Positions 1-6,792 of a DNA stretch of 8,903 nt are shown here, piece by piece. Position 1 is the stretch's first letter, and each line of letters begins with the position of its first letter. Source of the DNA: Rhodopirellula sp. GTDB lineage: Bacteria > Planctomycetota > Planctomycetia > Pirellulales > Pirellulaceae. The notes beneath the pieces are model-generated. The model saw nothing but the letters and a program-made list of their open reading frames with translations, was not told the DNA's origin and searched no databases. Location: NCBI GenBank assembly GCA_002714565.1, contig PAXU01000023.1, positions 1-8,903 of the forward strand, written 5' to 3'. The position numbers and the translations under genes were made by a program.

Positions 1-1214
1 TCTTCAACAAACGGAATAGCACGGCGTGAACCTTCGAGCCGGTAAAGCATTGGAATGACGTTTTTCATCAATAACCAGATTTGACTAACTTCACGTTCGT
101 CTACAGCGGTTCTTGCCGTGTATGCCAGGTTTTCCCGGTGCTGAATACGGTCGATAATCATCCGCAGTCGATGTCGCACATCCTGAGAGTTTTCAGCGTC
201 CATCTCCACCAGGAGCATGACTTCGGCATCCGAGGGAATTGCTTTTCCTAGATTACTGCTTGTTGCACGTGCCAGTGCAAGTAAACGGCGGTCGATCATA
301 TCGCAGGCACTCACACCCATGTTGACGGCTAGCCTCGAGGCCTCGATTGCTTTCTCGATACGATCGAAAAATAGTAGAGCAAGACCGCGAAAACCAGGAA
401 GGGGACTGGTGCGTATCGTGGCTTCAGTAATGATCCCCAGCGACCCCTCTGAACCGGTAAACAGCTTCGCTAAATTGAAGTGCTCATTTTTCAAGATGCC
501 ATTTAGGTGATAACCACAGCGGTGCGTAAGGCTTGAAGGAGTATGTTCTTTGATGATGTCTCGATGTCCAATGACGAGTTGCTTCATTCGAGACTCGATA
601 TCATCCAGCCGGGATTGCGGTTTGTGCAGGACACCACGAACCTGTGGAACTGCACAGAGTGTTTCGATGTTCTTGTTGGGGCCGACATCTAGGACCGTTC
701 CATCAGCAAGTACCACTTGAAGTGCCTCGACATAGGCCCGCGTTGAACCGTACTTTAACCAGTGACTACCGCTGCCATCTAAGGCGATGGCACCTCCCAT
801 TGTGGAAACAGCACTGGTGGCTGGGTCAGGCCCAAATACTCGGTCATGACGGGCCAGAAACTTGTTTAGTTGCTGATGCACGACGCCAGGTTGTATGCGA
901 ATGGATTCACCGTCGAACTGTAGAATGCGGCGCATCGAATGAGCCATGTCAACGATAATGCCGGAACCGAGCGATTCACCGGCTAGACCACTTCCGCTGC
1001 CTCGCGGGTGTAATGAAATATTGCGGTTATTTGCATAGCGCACGAGCGCAATGACGTCATCGAGATTGCGAGGCCGCACCACTCCCAATGGCTTGATTTC
1101 GTAAATGCTGGCATCACTTGCATAGAGTTGCAGAAAGACATCATCACAACGCACGTCACCTTGAATGATCCCGCGCAGGTCTTCCTGGATTCGCATTCTA
1201 TCGGGATCGATCAT
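1..1214 (-). CDS. FAD-linked oxidase, YdiJ/GlcD-like, N-terminal part (cut by window edge)
   Basis: I translated this reading frame from the sequence; it stays open for 404 codons to the left edge, so the C-terminus is missing. The visible part is a PCMH-type FAD-binding domain followed by the start of the FAD-oxidase C domain. The flavin pyrophosphate loop is RGSGSGLAGESLG (residues 71-83), then IQPGVVHQQLN (107-117), GPDPATSAVSTMGGAIA (128-144), HRCGYHLNGIL (231-241) and GSEGSLGIITEATIR (254-268). The end, RLEGSRRAIPFVEE, resembles the YdiJ-type proteins that carry a C-terminal 4Fe-4S/CCG region (about 950-1000 residues in all); that half is not seen here. Family members oxidise 2-hydroxy acids such as D-lactate or D-2-hydroxyglutarate; the substrate here is unknown. 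The ATG at 1214 has no clear Shine-Dalgarno; a second ATG lies six codons in (1196). It starts 48 bases after the zinc-ribbon gene, same strand. Confidence 0.88.
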   Translation of the reverse strand, partial: MIDPDRMRIQEDLRGIIQGDVRCDDVFLQLYASDASIYEIKPLGVVRPRNLDDVIALVRYANNRNISLHPRGSGSGLAGESLGSGIIVDMAHSMRRILQFDGESIRIQPGVVHQQLNKFLARHDRVFGPDPATSAVSTMGGAIALDGSGSHWLKYGSTRAYVEALQVVLADGTVLDVGPNKNIETLCAVPQVRGVLHKPQSRLDDIESRMKQLVIGHRDIIKEHTPSSLTHRCGYHLNGILKNEHFNLAKLFTGSEGSLGIITEATIRTSPLPGFRGLALLFFDRIEKAIEASRLAVNMGVSACDMIDRRLLALARATSSNLGKAIPSDAEVMLLVEMDAENSQDVRHRLRMIIDRIQHRENLAYTARTAVDEREVSQIWLLMKNVIPMLYRLEGSRRAIPFVE

Positions 1215-1262
1215 GTGGTTTGCACGCTTTAGTTAGTCGGCAGCGTAGGTACACTATTTAAG

Positions 1263-1784
1263 CTATGCGTCAGTTTCGCTGTCTGCGTGCTTTTTTGCAA
1301 ACGCGTCAGCTCGCGCTTGTTCAGCGAGGCGATGTTTCTCCTGACGATATTTCTCATGTACTTCAAGACTAAACAAGGTGTGTTGATCCGTTTCGATATA
1401 ACCACGGTATTCAGCATGACATCGGTAACATTGCAGGAGATTCTTCACGACCATCCAAAGCAAGAAGTCGATGACAGCCGAGGCCATCAAAATGCCATAA
1501 CACCACCAGATGTGATGATTTGCCCAGGCAATGCTACTGAGAATGAATCCTGTTGCGATAATGGCAAGCCCCAATCGCTGAGAAAACGCCTTGCGTAGAT
1601 ATAACTCTCGGCTCGGGCACACAACGCAGCGTGTAATGGTTACCCCTTCGTCATGTGGCACTACGGCACCAGTCGGAACTACATGCCGATGGTCACAATG
1701 GGGACAATTCACGCCATCACTCGTATCCGTTAACGGTGCCCGGAACACATTTTCACAGTTTTGGCAAATGGCTGTGATATTCAT
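1263..1784 (-). CDS. Small membrane protein with an N-terminal zinc ribbon and a second CxxC pair split by a membrane hairpin
   Basis: A protein of 173 residues of unknown function. The ATG at 1784 is preferred because AGGA sits six bases upstream; the frame is open 11 codons further to a TTG (1817) that lacks such a site. Residues 7-30 form a zinc ribbon (C7xxC10, C27xxC30). A second ribbon seems split: CVVC at 53-56 and CYRC at 119-122, separated by two hydrophobic helices (about 71-90 and 94-115). The C-terminal 30 residues are charged and probably helical (EKYRQEKHRLAEQARAD). With a two-helix hairpin, both CxxC pairs would lie on the same membrane face, presumably the cytoplasm, and could share one zinc ion; that is inference. 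It follows the eight-helix membrane protein by 60 bases. I do not recognise a named family; similar proteins are common in planctomycetes as far as I recall. Confidence 0.82.
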   Translation of the reverse strand: MNITAICQNCENVFRAPLTDTSDGVNCPHCDHRHVVPTGAVVPHDEGVTITRCVVCPSRELYLRKAFSQRLGLAIIATGFILSSIAWANHHIWWCYGILMASAVIDFLLWMVVKNLLQCYRCHAEYRGYIETDQHTLFSLEVHEKYRQEKHRLAEQARADAFAKKHADSETDA

Positions 1785-1844
1785 GAATATTCCTGTATCA
1801 ATCCGGCTGACCAGCAAGCAATCGAGCCAATCATCGCTGAGTCA

Positions 1845-2633
1845 TCATAATGGATAAAGGCCCGTGTCTGACAGTATCTGTGCAGTTAACTCGCCGATGA
1901 AAACTAGAATGGTGGCCGCATACAGGATCCCAGTTGCACTTTGAGTATTCGGAATTCGCAGGGTGACCCAAGTCATCCACAGCATGATACTTGTACCGAT
2001 AATGCCAGCCAGCCATCGGAGTCCAACAAAGATCCACCATTGTGTGTTTACCAACTCACTTTGGTACATAATTAAGCACGCTTCACCAATCGAAATGGTG
2101 ATGACTCGCAGGAGGATCGCAATTGCAGCAAATTTTAGCAATAACCTCAGCGGCATCAGATCCATCGTTGGCGTGTTCAAATACCAGTGACCCAATAGCA
2201 TCGCTGTCATGATTGAACCGACTGCTAGGCTGCTGGTAATTATGTCACTGCATTCGATCAGCGTCTGTCGGATGTCCCATGTACTGACTTCGGGAGTTGC
2301 GATCCAGGCCGTGTATCCCGTGAGCACTACTAACACAACGATAAAAATACGTCCCAGTTTGTGTTTTTCATAAAGCCAGCAGACCGCACCTGCATAACTG
2401 CCAACCGTAAGCAAAATAGACTGTGTAAGTAACTGGTCGCGCACTTCGGGTACGTAATCGCTACCGATCATGTAAACGACCATGGCGGCAAGCGCGTTGA
2501 TTCCCATTGCAACCCAAAGATGCACACGAAAGAATCCACTAGTTACGTGGCGCGGAGATGTGATCGCCATTGCAATCAGCATGCCTAGATTCAGGCGAAA
2601 GGCAAAGTGTAGGATGTGCCAGAGTAGTGCCAC
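1845..2633 (-). CDS. Unrecognised polytopic membrane protein, about eight helices, start 5 bases after folE
   Basis: An integral membrane protein of 262 residues if it starts at the GTG at 2633. The frame is open upstream to a TTG at 2768, but that stretch lies inside the end of folE and reads as an unlikely soluble extension, while hydrophobic sequence begins right after the GTG. The GTG is 5 bases past the folE stop, which suggests translational coupling; no strong Shine-Dalgarno is seen. About eight hydrophobic segments run evenly through the protein. Possible conserved spots are LGHWYLNTPTMDLMPLR before helix 6, a Glu in helix 6 (ISIGEACLIMY) and the end VFIGELTAQIL. The His, Trp and Glu residues within or next to helices could serve a redox or ion role, but I cannot assign one. 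It is followed by the zinc-ribbon membrane protein, so the two may work together. Confidence 0.8.
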   Translation of the reverse strand: MALLWHILHFAFRLNLGMLIAMAITSPRHVTSGFFRVHLWVAMGINALAAMVVYMIGSDYVPEVRDQLLTQSILLTVGSYAGAVCWLYEKHKLGRIFIVVLVVLTGYTAWIATPEVSTWDIRQTLIECSDIITSSLAVGSIMTAMLLGHWYLNTPTMDLMPLRLLLKFAAIAILLRVITISIGEACLIMYQSELVNTQWWIFVGLRWLAGIIGTSIMLWMTWVTLRIPNTQSATGILYAATILVFIGELTAQILSDTGLYPL

Positions 2634-2638
2634 GTCTG

Positions 2639-3244
2639 TTAACCGCGGTTTCCATAAATCAGCTGCATCATTTCGCTGCGGCTGGATAAGTTTGAACGGA
2701 AAATACCCTTCATCGCACTCGTGACCGTGATACTGCCAGGCTTGCGAACGCCGCGAATCGACATGCAACTGTGTGAAGCCTCAAGGACGACTGCGACCCC
2801 TTTTGCACCTAATTCTTCCACCAACAAATTCGCAACTTGTTGGGTCATTCGCTCTTGTACTTGTGGACGACGAGCAAACCCTTCAACGACTCTCGCAAGC
2901 TTACTCAACCCGATGACCTTTCCATCCGGCATGTAACCGATGTGTGCTTTACCGATAAAGGGCAAGAGATGGTGCTCACACATACTGCAAAAGCTGATAT
3001 CCCGTACGAGTACCACTTCGTCGTACTCTTCCGGAAAGAATTTCTTGGTGTGTTCGGTGGGGTCGGTGTGGAGGCCGCCAAACATCTCTGCGTACATGCG
3101 CGCCACGCGCCCGGGCGTTTCAATCAATCCTTCGCGTTCAGGGTCTTCCCCAACTGCAGCAAGGATTTCCTTGACCGCTGCTTCGATTCTAGGAAGATCT
3201 ACGTTTTGACCATTGGCTTCGGACTTGTTCATCGGTTGATTCAC
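2639..3244 (-). CDS. folE: GTP cyclohydrolase I (FolE)
   Basis: Converts GTP to 7,8-dihydroneopterin triphosphate plus formate, the first step of tetrahydrofolate and other pterin synthesis; cytoplasmic homodecamer in known members. The protein of 201 residues is near the usual length. The zinc site is visible as [12 protein letters not shown]: Cys89 and His92, with Cys160 in [12 protein letters not shown] (E. coli Cys110, His113, Cys181). The catalytic histidines correspond to His91 and His158. The N-terminal [19 protein letters not shown] (32-50) is typical. The start given is GTG at 3244; an ATG four codons in (3232) is an equal candidate, as neither has a good Shine-Dalgarno. A 26-codon reading frame in the same phase ends with TGA three bases before the GTG. 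The unrecognised membrane protein follows after 5 bases, and dcd lies 208 bases upstream. Confidence 0.97.
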   Translation of the reverse strand: MNQPMNKSEANGQNVDLPRIEAAVKEILAAVGEDPEREGLIETPGRVARMYAEMFGGLHTDPTEHTKKFFPEEYDEVVLVRDISFCSMCEHHLLPFIGKAHIGYMPDGKVIGLSKLARVVEGFARRPQVQERMTQQVANLLVEELGAKGVAVVLEASHSCMSIRGVRKPGSITVTSAMKGIFRSNLSSRSEMMQLIYGNRG

Positions 3245-3247
3245 GGC

Positions 3248-3328
3248 TCAGTAAAGGAATTTCAGCGAACGACTCGCAGCGCATTTGCCAACAGGGATTA
3301 TCTGTGGTTTCTTGCGTTGATCTGCCAT
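3248..3328 (-). other. Short upstream reading frame (26 codons) in phase with folE
   Basis: ATG at 3328, with AGG six bases upstream, opens a frame beginning MADQRKKPQIIPVGK that ends in TGA; after one GCC codon the folE GTG start follows in the same phase. It is basic and has no recognisable motif. It could be a leader peptide whose translation feeds ribosomes into folE, a remnant of a longer FolE N-terminus cut off by a stop, or chance. FolE is complete without it, so a broken folE is unlikely. Confidence 0.25.
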
Positions 3329-3452
3329 TAAATGCCTGTGTTTGACAGACGTCTAATCCAGATACTTTTATCGCTACTTCTATCGCTCTATCCTAGATGC
3401 GCTTATTTGAAGTGGTCAAACCCCTCAATGACAGTAAATCTCAGGGGGTGGA

Positions 3453-4028
3453 CTATTTTGCCGTGCGCGTGAAGTTCAAAGTAAGTTGAGGATCTTCTTT
3501 TTCAGCGTCCGGATTCAATTCGCGATAGAGCAGACTTGGCTGGATATCACGATTGTTTTGATACTTATCACTTTGATACTCGGTTATCTCACCGGCAACT
3601 TCATGATAGAAAATCTGGCAAATTGAAATGCCAGGGTAAATCTTTACTGGCTGAACGGCAAACATTTCAAGCGTCCAGAAACCGCAAAAGCCGACGTCAC
3701 CAAATCCAGCGGTAATATGTACGAACAAGCCGAGGCGTCCAATGCTGCTGCGCCCTTCAATCATTGGCACAAGCTCGTGTGTTTCTGTGCGTTCCACGGT
3801 GCGTCCAAGATACAACTGGTTAGGATTCAGAACGAGTCCTGTCTCCGGAATTTTGATTCGGCGGACACGATTCACCTGTCGCATATCTAGCACAACTTCT
3901 TCATAGACCATCAATTCGTCATGGAGAGTGAGGTTGTAGCTATTCGGGTTTAGGTTATCAGGGTTGTAAGGGTCGATATTAATCGTTTCCCCCATGCGTC
4001 TCCTGATTTCTTCGCCGGTTAGGATCAT
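3453..4028 (-). CDS. dcd: dCTP deaminase (Dcd)
   Basis: Deaminates dCTP to dUTP and ammonia, supplying dUMP for thymidylate synthesis; a trimer of the dUTPase fold in known members. The 191 residues match the family length. The core motif EGRSSIGRLG (91-100) holds Ser94 and Arg98, matching E. coli Ser111 and Arg115, and FWTLE supplies Glu121, matching catalytic Glu138 with the same 23-residue spacing from the Arg. The C-terminal KYQNNRDIQPS (155-165) corresponds to the nucleotide-covering tail. From memory the sequence is closer to the Clostridium/Bacteroides type than to the E. coli type. Whether it also splits dUTP to dUMP, as in Methanocaldococcus, cannot be told from motifs. ATG at 4028 has GGAG two bases upstream, rather close, and another GGAG about 12 bases away. 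nth ends 52 bases upstream, same strand. Confidence 0.95.
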   Translation of the reverse strand: MILTGEEIRRRMGETINIDPYNPDNLNPNSYNLTLHDELMVYEEVVLDMRQVNRVRRIKIPETGLVLNPNQLYLGRTVERTETHELVPMIEGRSSIGRLGLFVHITAGFGDVGFCGFWTLEMFAVQPVKIYPGISICQIFYHEVAGEITEYQSDKYQNNRDIQPSLLYRELNPDAEKEDPQLTLNFTRTAK

Positions 4029-4080
4029 CGCTCCAAACTCCGTGATTAGTTTTTAGTAAGGTTGGTGGGAAACGGGCAGA

Positions 4081-4728
4081 TTAAGCGGTAACTCCAATGC
4101 GTGGACAAAACCGTTTCATTCGGCAGTTTTCGCAATCTGGTTTGCGCGCGTTGCACACAGCACGACCATGATGAATCATTCGGTGGGAATAATCAATCCA
4201 TTCAGCTTGGGGTATTACTGAAATCAACTCACGCTCCGCTTTCACAGGATCTGTTTCAGATGTGATTCCGAGTCGCCGGCTTATTCGCCCGACGTGCGTA
4301 TCGACGACGACGCCGGTTGGTATTCCCCAAGCCACGCCCATGACGACGTTGGCTGTTTTGCGTCCGACTCCGGCGAGTTTCACGAGTGCATCAAAGTCCT
4401 GTGGCACTTTTGAGCCATGCAGGTTTACGAGATCTTCGGAACAGCTTTTTATATTCTTGGCTTTCGCGCGAAAGAATCCGGCGCTCTTTATATGCTTTTC
4501 GATTTGCTTTTGAGTCGCCGCGGCCATGCGTTTTGCATTTGGGAACTCATTGAAAAGGCTTTTAGTCACAATGTTTACACGCTCATCTGTACATTGCGCT
4601 GAGAGAATCGTGGCGATTAGCAATTGATATGGTGTGCGAAAGTTCAAAGCACATTCCGCATCGGCATAGTCCTTGGCTAACTGCCTTACCACCTTCATTG
4701 CATGGCGTTTCTCTGGAGACTGTGGCAT
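4081..4728 (-). CDS. nth: Endonuclease III (DNA glycosylase/AP lyase, Nth)
   Basis: Base-excision repair enzyme that removes oxidised pyrimidines and nicks abasic sites. The 215 residues fit the bacterial Nth length (E. coli 211). All catalytic and cofactor parts are present: LLIATILSAQCTDERVN (36-52), the helix-hairpin-helix LAGVGRKTANVV (118-129) with catalytic Lys124 (E. coli Lys120), VVVDTHVGRISRRLG with Asp143 (E. coli Asp138), and the 4Fe-4S loop C192-x6-C199-x2-C202-x5-C208. The presence of both Lys and Asp points to Nth rather than the monofunctional MutY. The ATG at 4728 has no clear Shine-Dalgarno; the ATG at 4698 (residue 11, MKVVRQL) is an alternative. It heads the minus-strand run nth, dcd, folE and onward, and is divergent from the DUF309 gene. 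Confidence 0.97.
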   Translation of the reverse strand: MPQSPEKRHAMKVVRQLAKDYADAECALNFRTPYQLLIATILSAQCTDERVNIVTKSLFNEFPNAKRMAAATQKQIEKHIKSAGFFRAKAKNIKSCSEDLVNLHGSKVPQDFDALVKLAGVGRKTANVVMGVAWGIPTGVVVDTHVGRISRRLGITSETDPVKAERELISVIPQAEWIDYSHRMIHHGRAVCNARKPDCENCRMKRFCPRIGVTA

Positions 4729-4777
4729 GAAGATGATTTGTCCTGGTGTGGTGCTGTGGTAATCCTGACGCGTGCAA

Positions 4778-4815
4778 CTTCACAATCGTAACCTTTTCCG
4801 GCTATCATTGTGAAG
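4778..4815. repeat. Perfect 9-bp inverted repeat in the divergent nth/DUF309 promoter region
   Basis: CTTCACAAT (4778-4786) and its exact reverse complement ATTGTGAAG (4807-4815) are separated by 20 bases. The repeat sits in the 142 bases between two divergent starts. It could be a paired operator or a hairpin in the 5' untranslated RNA of either gene. No T-run follows on either strand, so it is not an ordinary terminator. The arms hold TCACAA and TTGTGA, but in the opposite order to a CRP/FNR-type site. Function is inference. Confidence 0.5.
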
Positions 4816-4870
4816 CACTATTTATCACTCTCAATTACTGTACGGCCTCAGACCTGATTGGAGTCCAAAG

Positions 4871-5251
4871 TTGACCGAGCCCACAAAATTCGATGAGCGG
4901 TATCTCAAGGGAATCGAATACTTCAATGAATTCGAGTTCTTTGAAGCCCATGAAGTCTGGGAGGATCTGTGGCAGGACTTTCATGGTCACGGCAGGACGT
5001 TTTACCAGGGACTGATTCAAGTGGCTGTGTGTCTTCATCACTTTGTAAACGGAAATATCCGCGGTGCGCGCAAGCTATACAACAGCAGCACGAAGTATCT
5101 AAGTGAATACGGTGACCTATACGAGGGACTGGATCTCGTAAAATTCATCGGCGATCTAACGACGTGTTGTCAGGAAATCCTGGACTCTACCGAAGAGTAT
5201 CCAAAGATCGAGATTAACGCTGACCTGATACCCGAGATCCACTTGTCCTAA
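4871..5251 (+). CDS. DUF309 family protein
   Basis: A small soluble helical protein of 126 residues of the DUF309 family; no established biochemical function that I know of. The family signature is clear: YFNEFEFFEAHEVWEDLW (17-34), then GRTFYQGLIQVAVCLHHF (41-58) and GNIRGARKLYNSSTKYL (61-77), which supply the conserved Glu, His and Trp residues and the GAxxL helix. The start is TTG at 4871: GGAG lies seven bases upstream, a good Shine-Dalgarno, and the protein contains no other Met; the frame upstream runs to a TGA at 4811 without an ATG or GTG. It stands alone on the plus strand, divergent from nth, and ends 35 bases from the convergent end of the antiporter gene. A tandem GCCAGTT repeat lies just after the stop (5252-5265). 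Confidence 0.9.
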   Translation: MTEPTKFDERYLKGIEYFNEFEFFEAHEVWEDLWQDFHGHGRTFYQGLIQVAVCLHHFVNGNIRGARKLYNSSTKYLSEYGDLYEGLDLVKFIGDLTTCCQEILDSTEEYPKIEINADLIPEIHLS

Positions 5252-5286
5252 GCCAGTTGCCAGTTGGGATCGATCATGGAGCGCTA

Positions 5287-6741
5287 TCAAAGCACCAGGA
5301 CGACATAAGCCAGCGCGAGCAAGATCTGAACAATTGCAAATAATCCGGCAGCTTTAATAAAGGCGCTGAAGGACATATTGAGCTTTTGCTTGTGCATGAT
5401 GGTTACAGCAACGAGCGTGGACGCAGAACCGATCGGCGTGATATTTCCGCCCAGATTGGCGCCAAAGATCACGGACCACCAGAGCTTTGATTCCGATGGA
5501 GTCTGCAACTCTACTTCCAGGATATTGGCGAGCATCGCCGCCAATGGGATGTTATCCGTGACGCTGCTGAAACCAGCTGCTCCAACGAGCATCGTGCTTA
5601 CATCTCTGGCGTTCGCCGTTGCACTTGCAGGGTCGGCTAAGACTTGTTTCATGCCATTTCCTATTGCGGTAAGTACGCCGGCCCATTCCATGACGTAGAT
5701 AACGGCAAACAGGCACATGAAGAATCCCAGTAAATCCCAGTCGACTGCCCGATAGAATTGGTCGGCAGTTGAGCGGTATCTCAAGAGCATGACCATTGCG
5801 AACGAGAGTGCGACGTACCCCATCCCAAGATCTTTAACGTATGGCAGAACCGAGGTGCAGGCGATGGTAATGATGAATAGGCAAAGCACGACGGCTGAGA
5901 ACCGAAAGAATGCCCAACTGGTTACTCCGTCGTTTTCGTCGAATTGCATTACCTGCCGTTCAGCCCGAGTTCTTTCCTCCTCATCCTTTAACGCTTCGAT
6001 TTTGAAGATGCGGGCACCGAGGTAAAGGGTGATTGCCGTGGCGACCACAACATACGGGCTGGACTTGATGAAGAAAGTCGCAAAGCTAATTCCCGCAGCG
6101 TTACCCACGATAATATTCGGCACGCTGCTGATGAGAGTCAGCAGGCCACCGATATTGGTTAGCAGACCTTCAATCAATAGAAAACCTAGCAGCTTCTCGC
6201 GAATTCCCAATCGCTCAAGAGAGACTACCGTAAGTGATCCGACAATGATCATTGCGGTGACGTTATTCAGTACAGCGGAAAACACGACTGTCATGATTCC
6301 ATAAAAGATCAGGAGTCGTCGTGGATCACCGCGTGATGCTTTCGTTACCTTGATCGCAATCCATGTAAAAAGTCCGGACTTGGTAGTGACGTCCACAAAA
6401 ATGCTCGAACCCAGAATAATAGCGATGACTCCCCAGTCAATTGCGGGAATATAGACGGGCATCGCAACCGTGTGGCCGCTGGCATGCTCGTCGTGGTCCG
6501 TCGCGTGATCATCTGCTTCATGTGTCGCTGGTACAGGAGGAATTCCCACTTCGCCAAATGGGAGAATCTCATAGGCTGCTCCGGCCAGTAAGCAAATTAC
6601 AGCGAACGATCCGGCAATGACGGATTTCTTTGCATGAAGTTTCTCTTCAAGAGCCAGGCATAGGATCAGGCCGGTTAGAAACAGTGAGAAAACGATAGTG
6701 ACGGAAGTCGGTACGTCGGCTGAAGCGATAAGGGTGTACAT
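5287..6741 (-). CDS. NhaD/ArsB-type ion transporter (probable Na+/H+ antiporter)
   Basis: A polytopic inner-membrane transporter of 484 residues in the ion transporter superfamily (ArsB/NhaD, citrate-transporter fold). It has two similar halves. The first starts at AIDWGVIAIIL (100-110) and holds SAVLNNVTAMIIV (155-167); the second starts at AVDWDLLGFFM (332-342) and holds SSVTDNIPLAAML (392-404). These repeated xNN/DN loops are the usual ion-site region. NIGGLLTLISSVPNIIVGNAAG (196-217) and GANLGGNITPIGSASTLVA (427-445) are also typical. The early LALEEKLHAKKS (29-40) resembles NhaD. A His/Asp-rich loop lies at residues 73-90, between helices 2 and 3. Na+/H+ exchange is the likeliest role; arsenite or an organic anion cannot be excluded. 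It lies 51 bases downstream of the Usp-like gene, probably in one operon. No clear Shine-Dalgarno precedes the ATG. Confidence 0.88.
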   Translation of the reverse strand: MYTLIASADVPTSVTIVFSLFLTGLILCLALEEKLHAKKSVIAGSFAVICLLAGAAYEILPFGEVGIPPVPATHEADDHATDHDEHASGHTVAMPVYIPAIDWGVIAIILGSSIFVDVTTKSGLFTWIAIKVTKASRGDPRRLLIFYGIMTVVFSAVLNNVTAMIIVGSLTVVSLERLGIREKLLGFLLIEGLLTNIGGLLTLISSVPNIIVGNAAGISFATFFIKSSPYVVVATAITLYLGARIFKIEALKDEEERTRAERQVMQFDENDGVTSWAFFRFSAVVLCLFIITIACTSVLPYVKDLGMGYVALSFAMVMLLRYRSTADQFYRAVDWDLLGFFMCLFAVIYVMEWAGVLTAIGNGMKQVLADPASATANARDVSTMLVGAAGFSSVTDNIPLAAMLANILEVELQTPSESKLWWSVIFGANLGGNITPIGSASTLVAVTIMHKQKLNMSFSAFIKAAGLFAIVQILLALAYVVLVL

Positions 6742-6792
6742 GTTTTATCTGTTAGCTCAGTATGCTGCTGCAACGGTTATTCGAAGTCAGGG

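Noticed and set aside
217..958. Plus-strand open frames of 97 and 104 codons at the left end
   Set aside because: They lie antisense to the well-supported FAD oxidase and have no recognisable protein features.
2837..3331. Plus-strand 164-codon frame over folE
   Set aside because: Antisense shadow of folE; its sequence mirrors conserved FolE codons and shows no domain.
3338..3370. Plus-strand TTGACA near 3342 as a promoter -35
   Set aside because: No good -10 at 16-18 bases, and it would drive transcription antisense to dcd with no plus-strand gene to serve.
3369..3387. TATCGCT direct repeat (two copies 12 bases apart) in the dcd-folE gap
   Set aside because: Two short copies only; likely chance.
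3420..3449. Possible terminator after dcd: ACCCCCT ... AGGGGT hairpin on the minus strand
   Set aside because: The stem is only 5-6 bp with a bulge, the loop is 17 or more bases, and only three T residues follow; too weak to call a Rho-independent terminator.
3245..3452. Riboswitch (THF or preQ1 type) upstream of folE
   Set aside because: I looked for a conserved core or pseudoknot pattern and could not find one by eye.
5252..5265. Tandem GCCAGTT GCCAGTT after the DUF309 stop
   Set aside because: Two 7-base copies between convergent genes; no hairpin and no known role.
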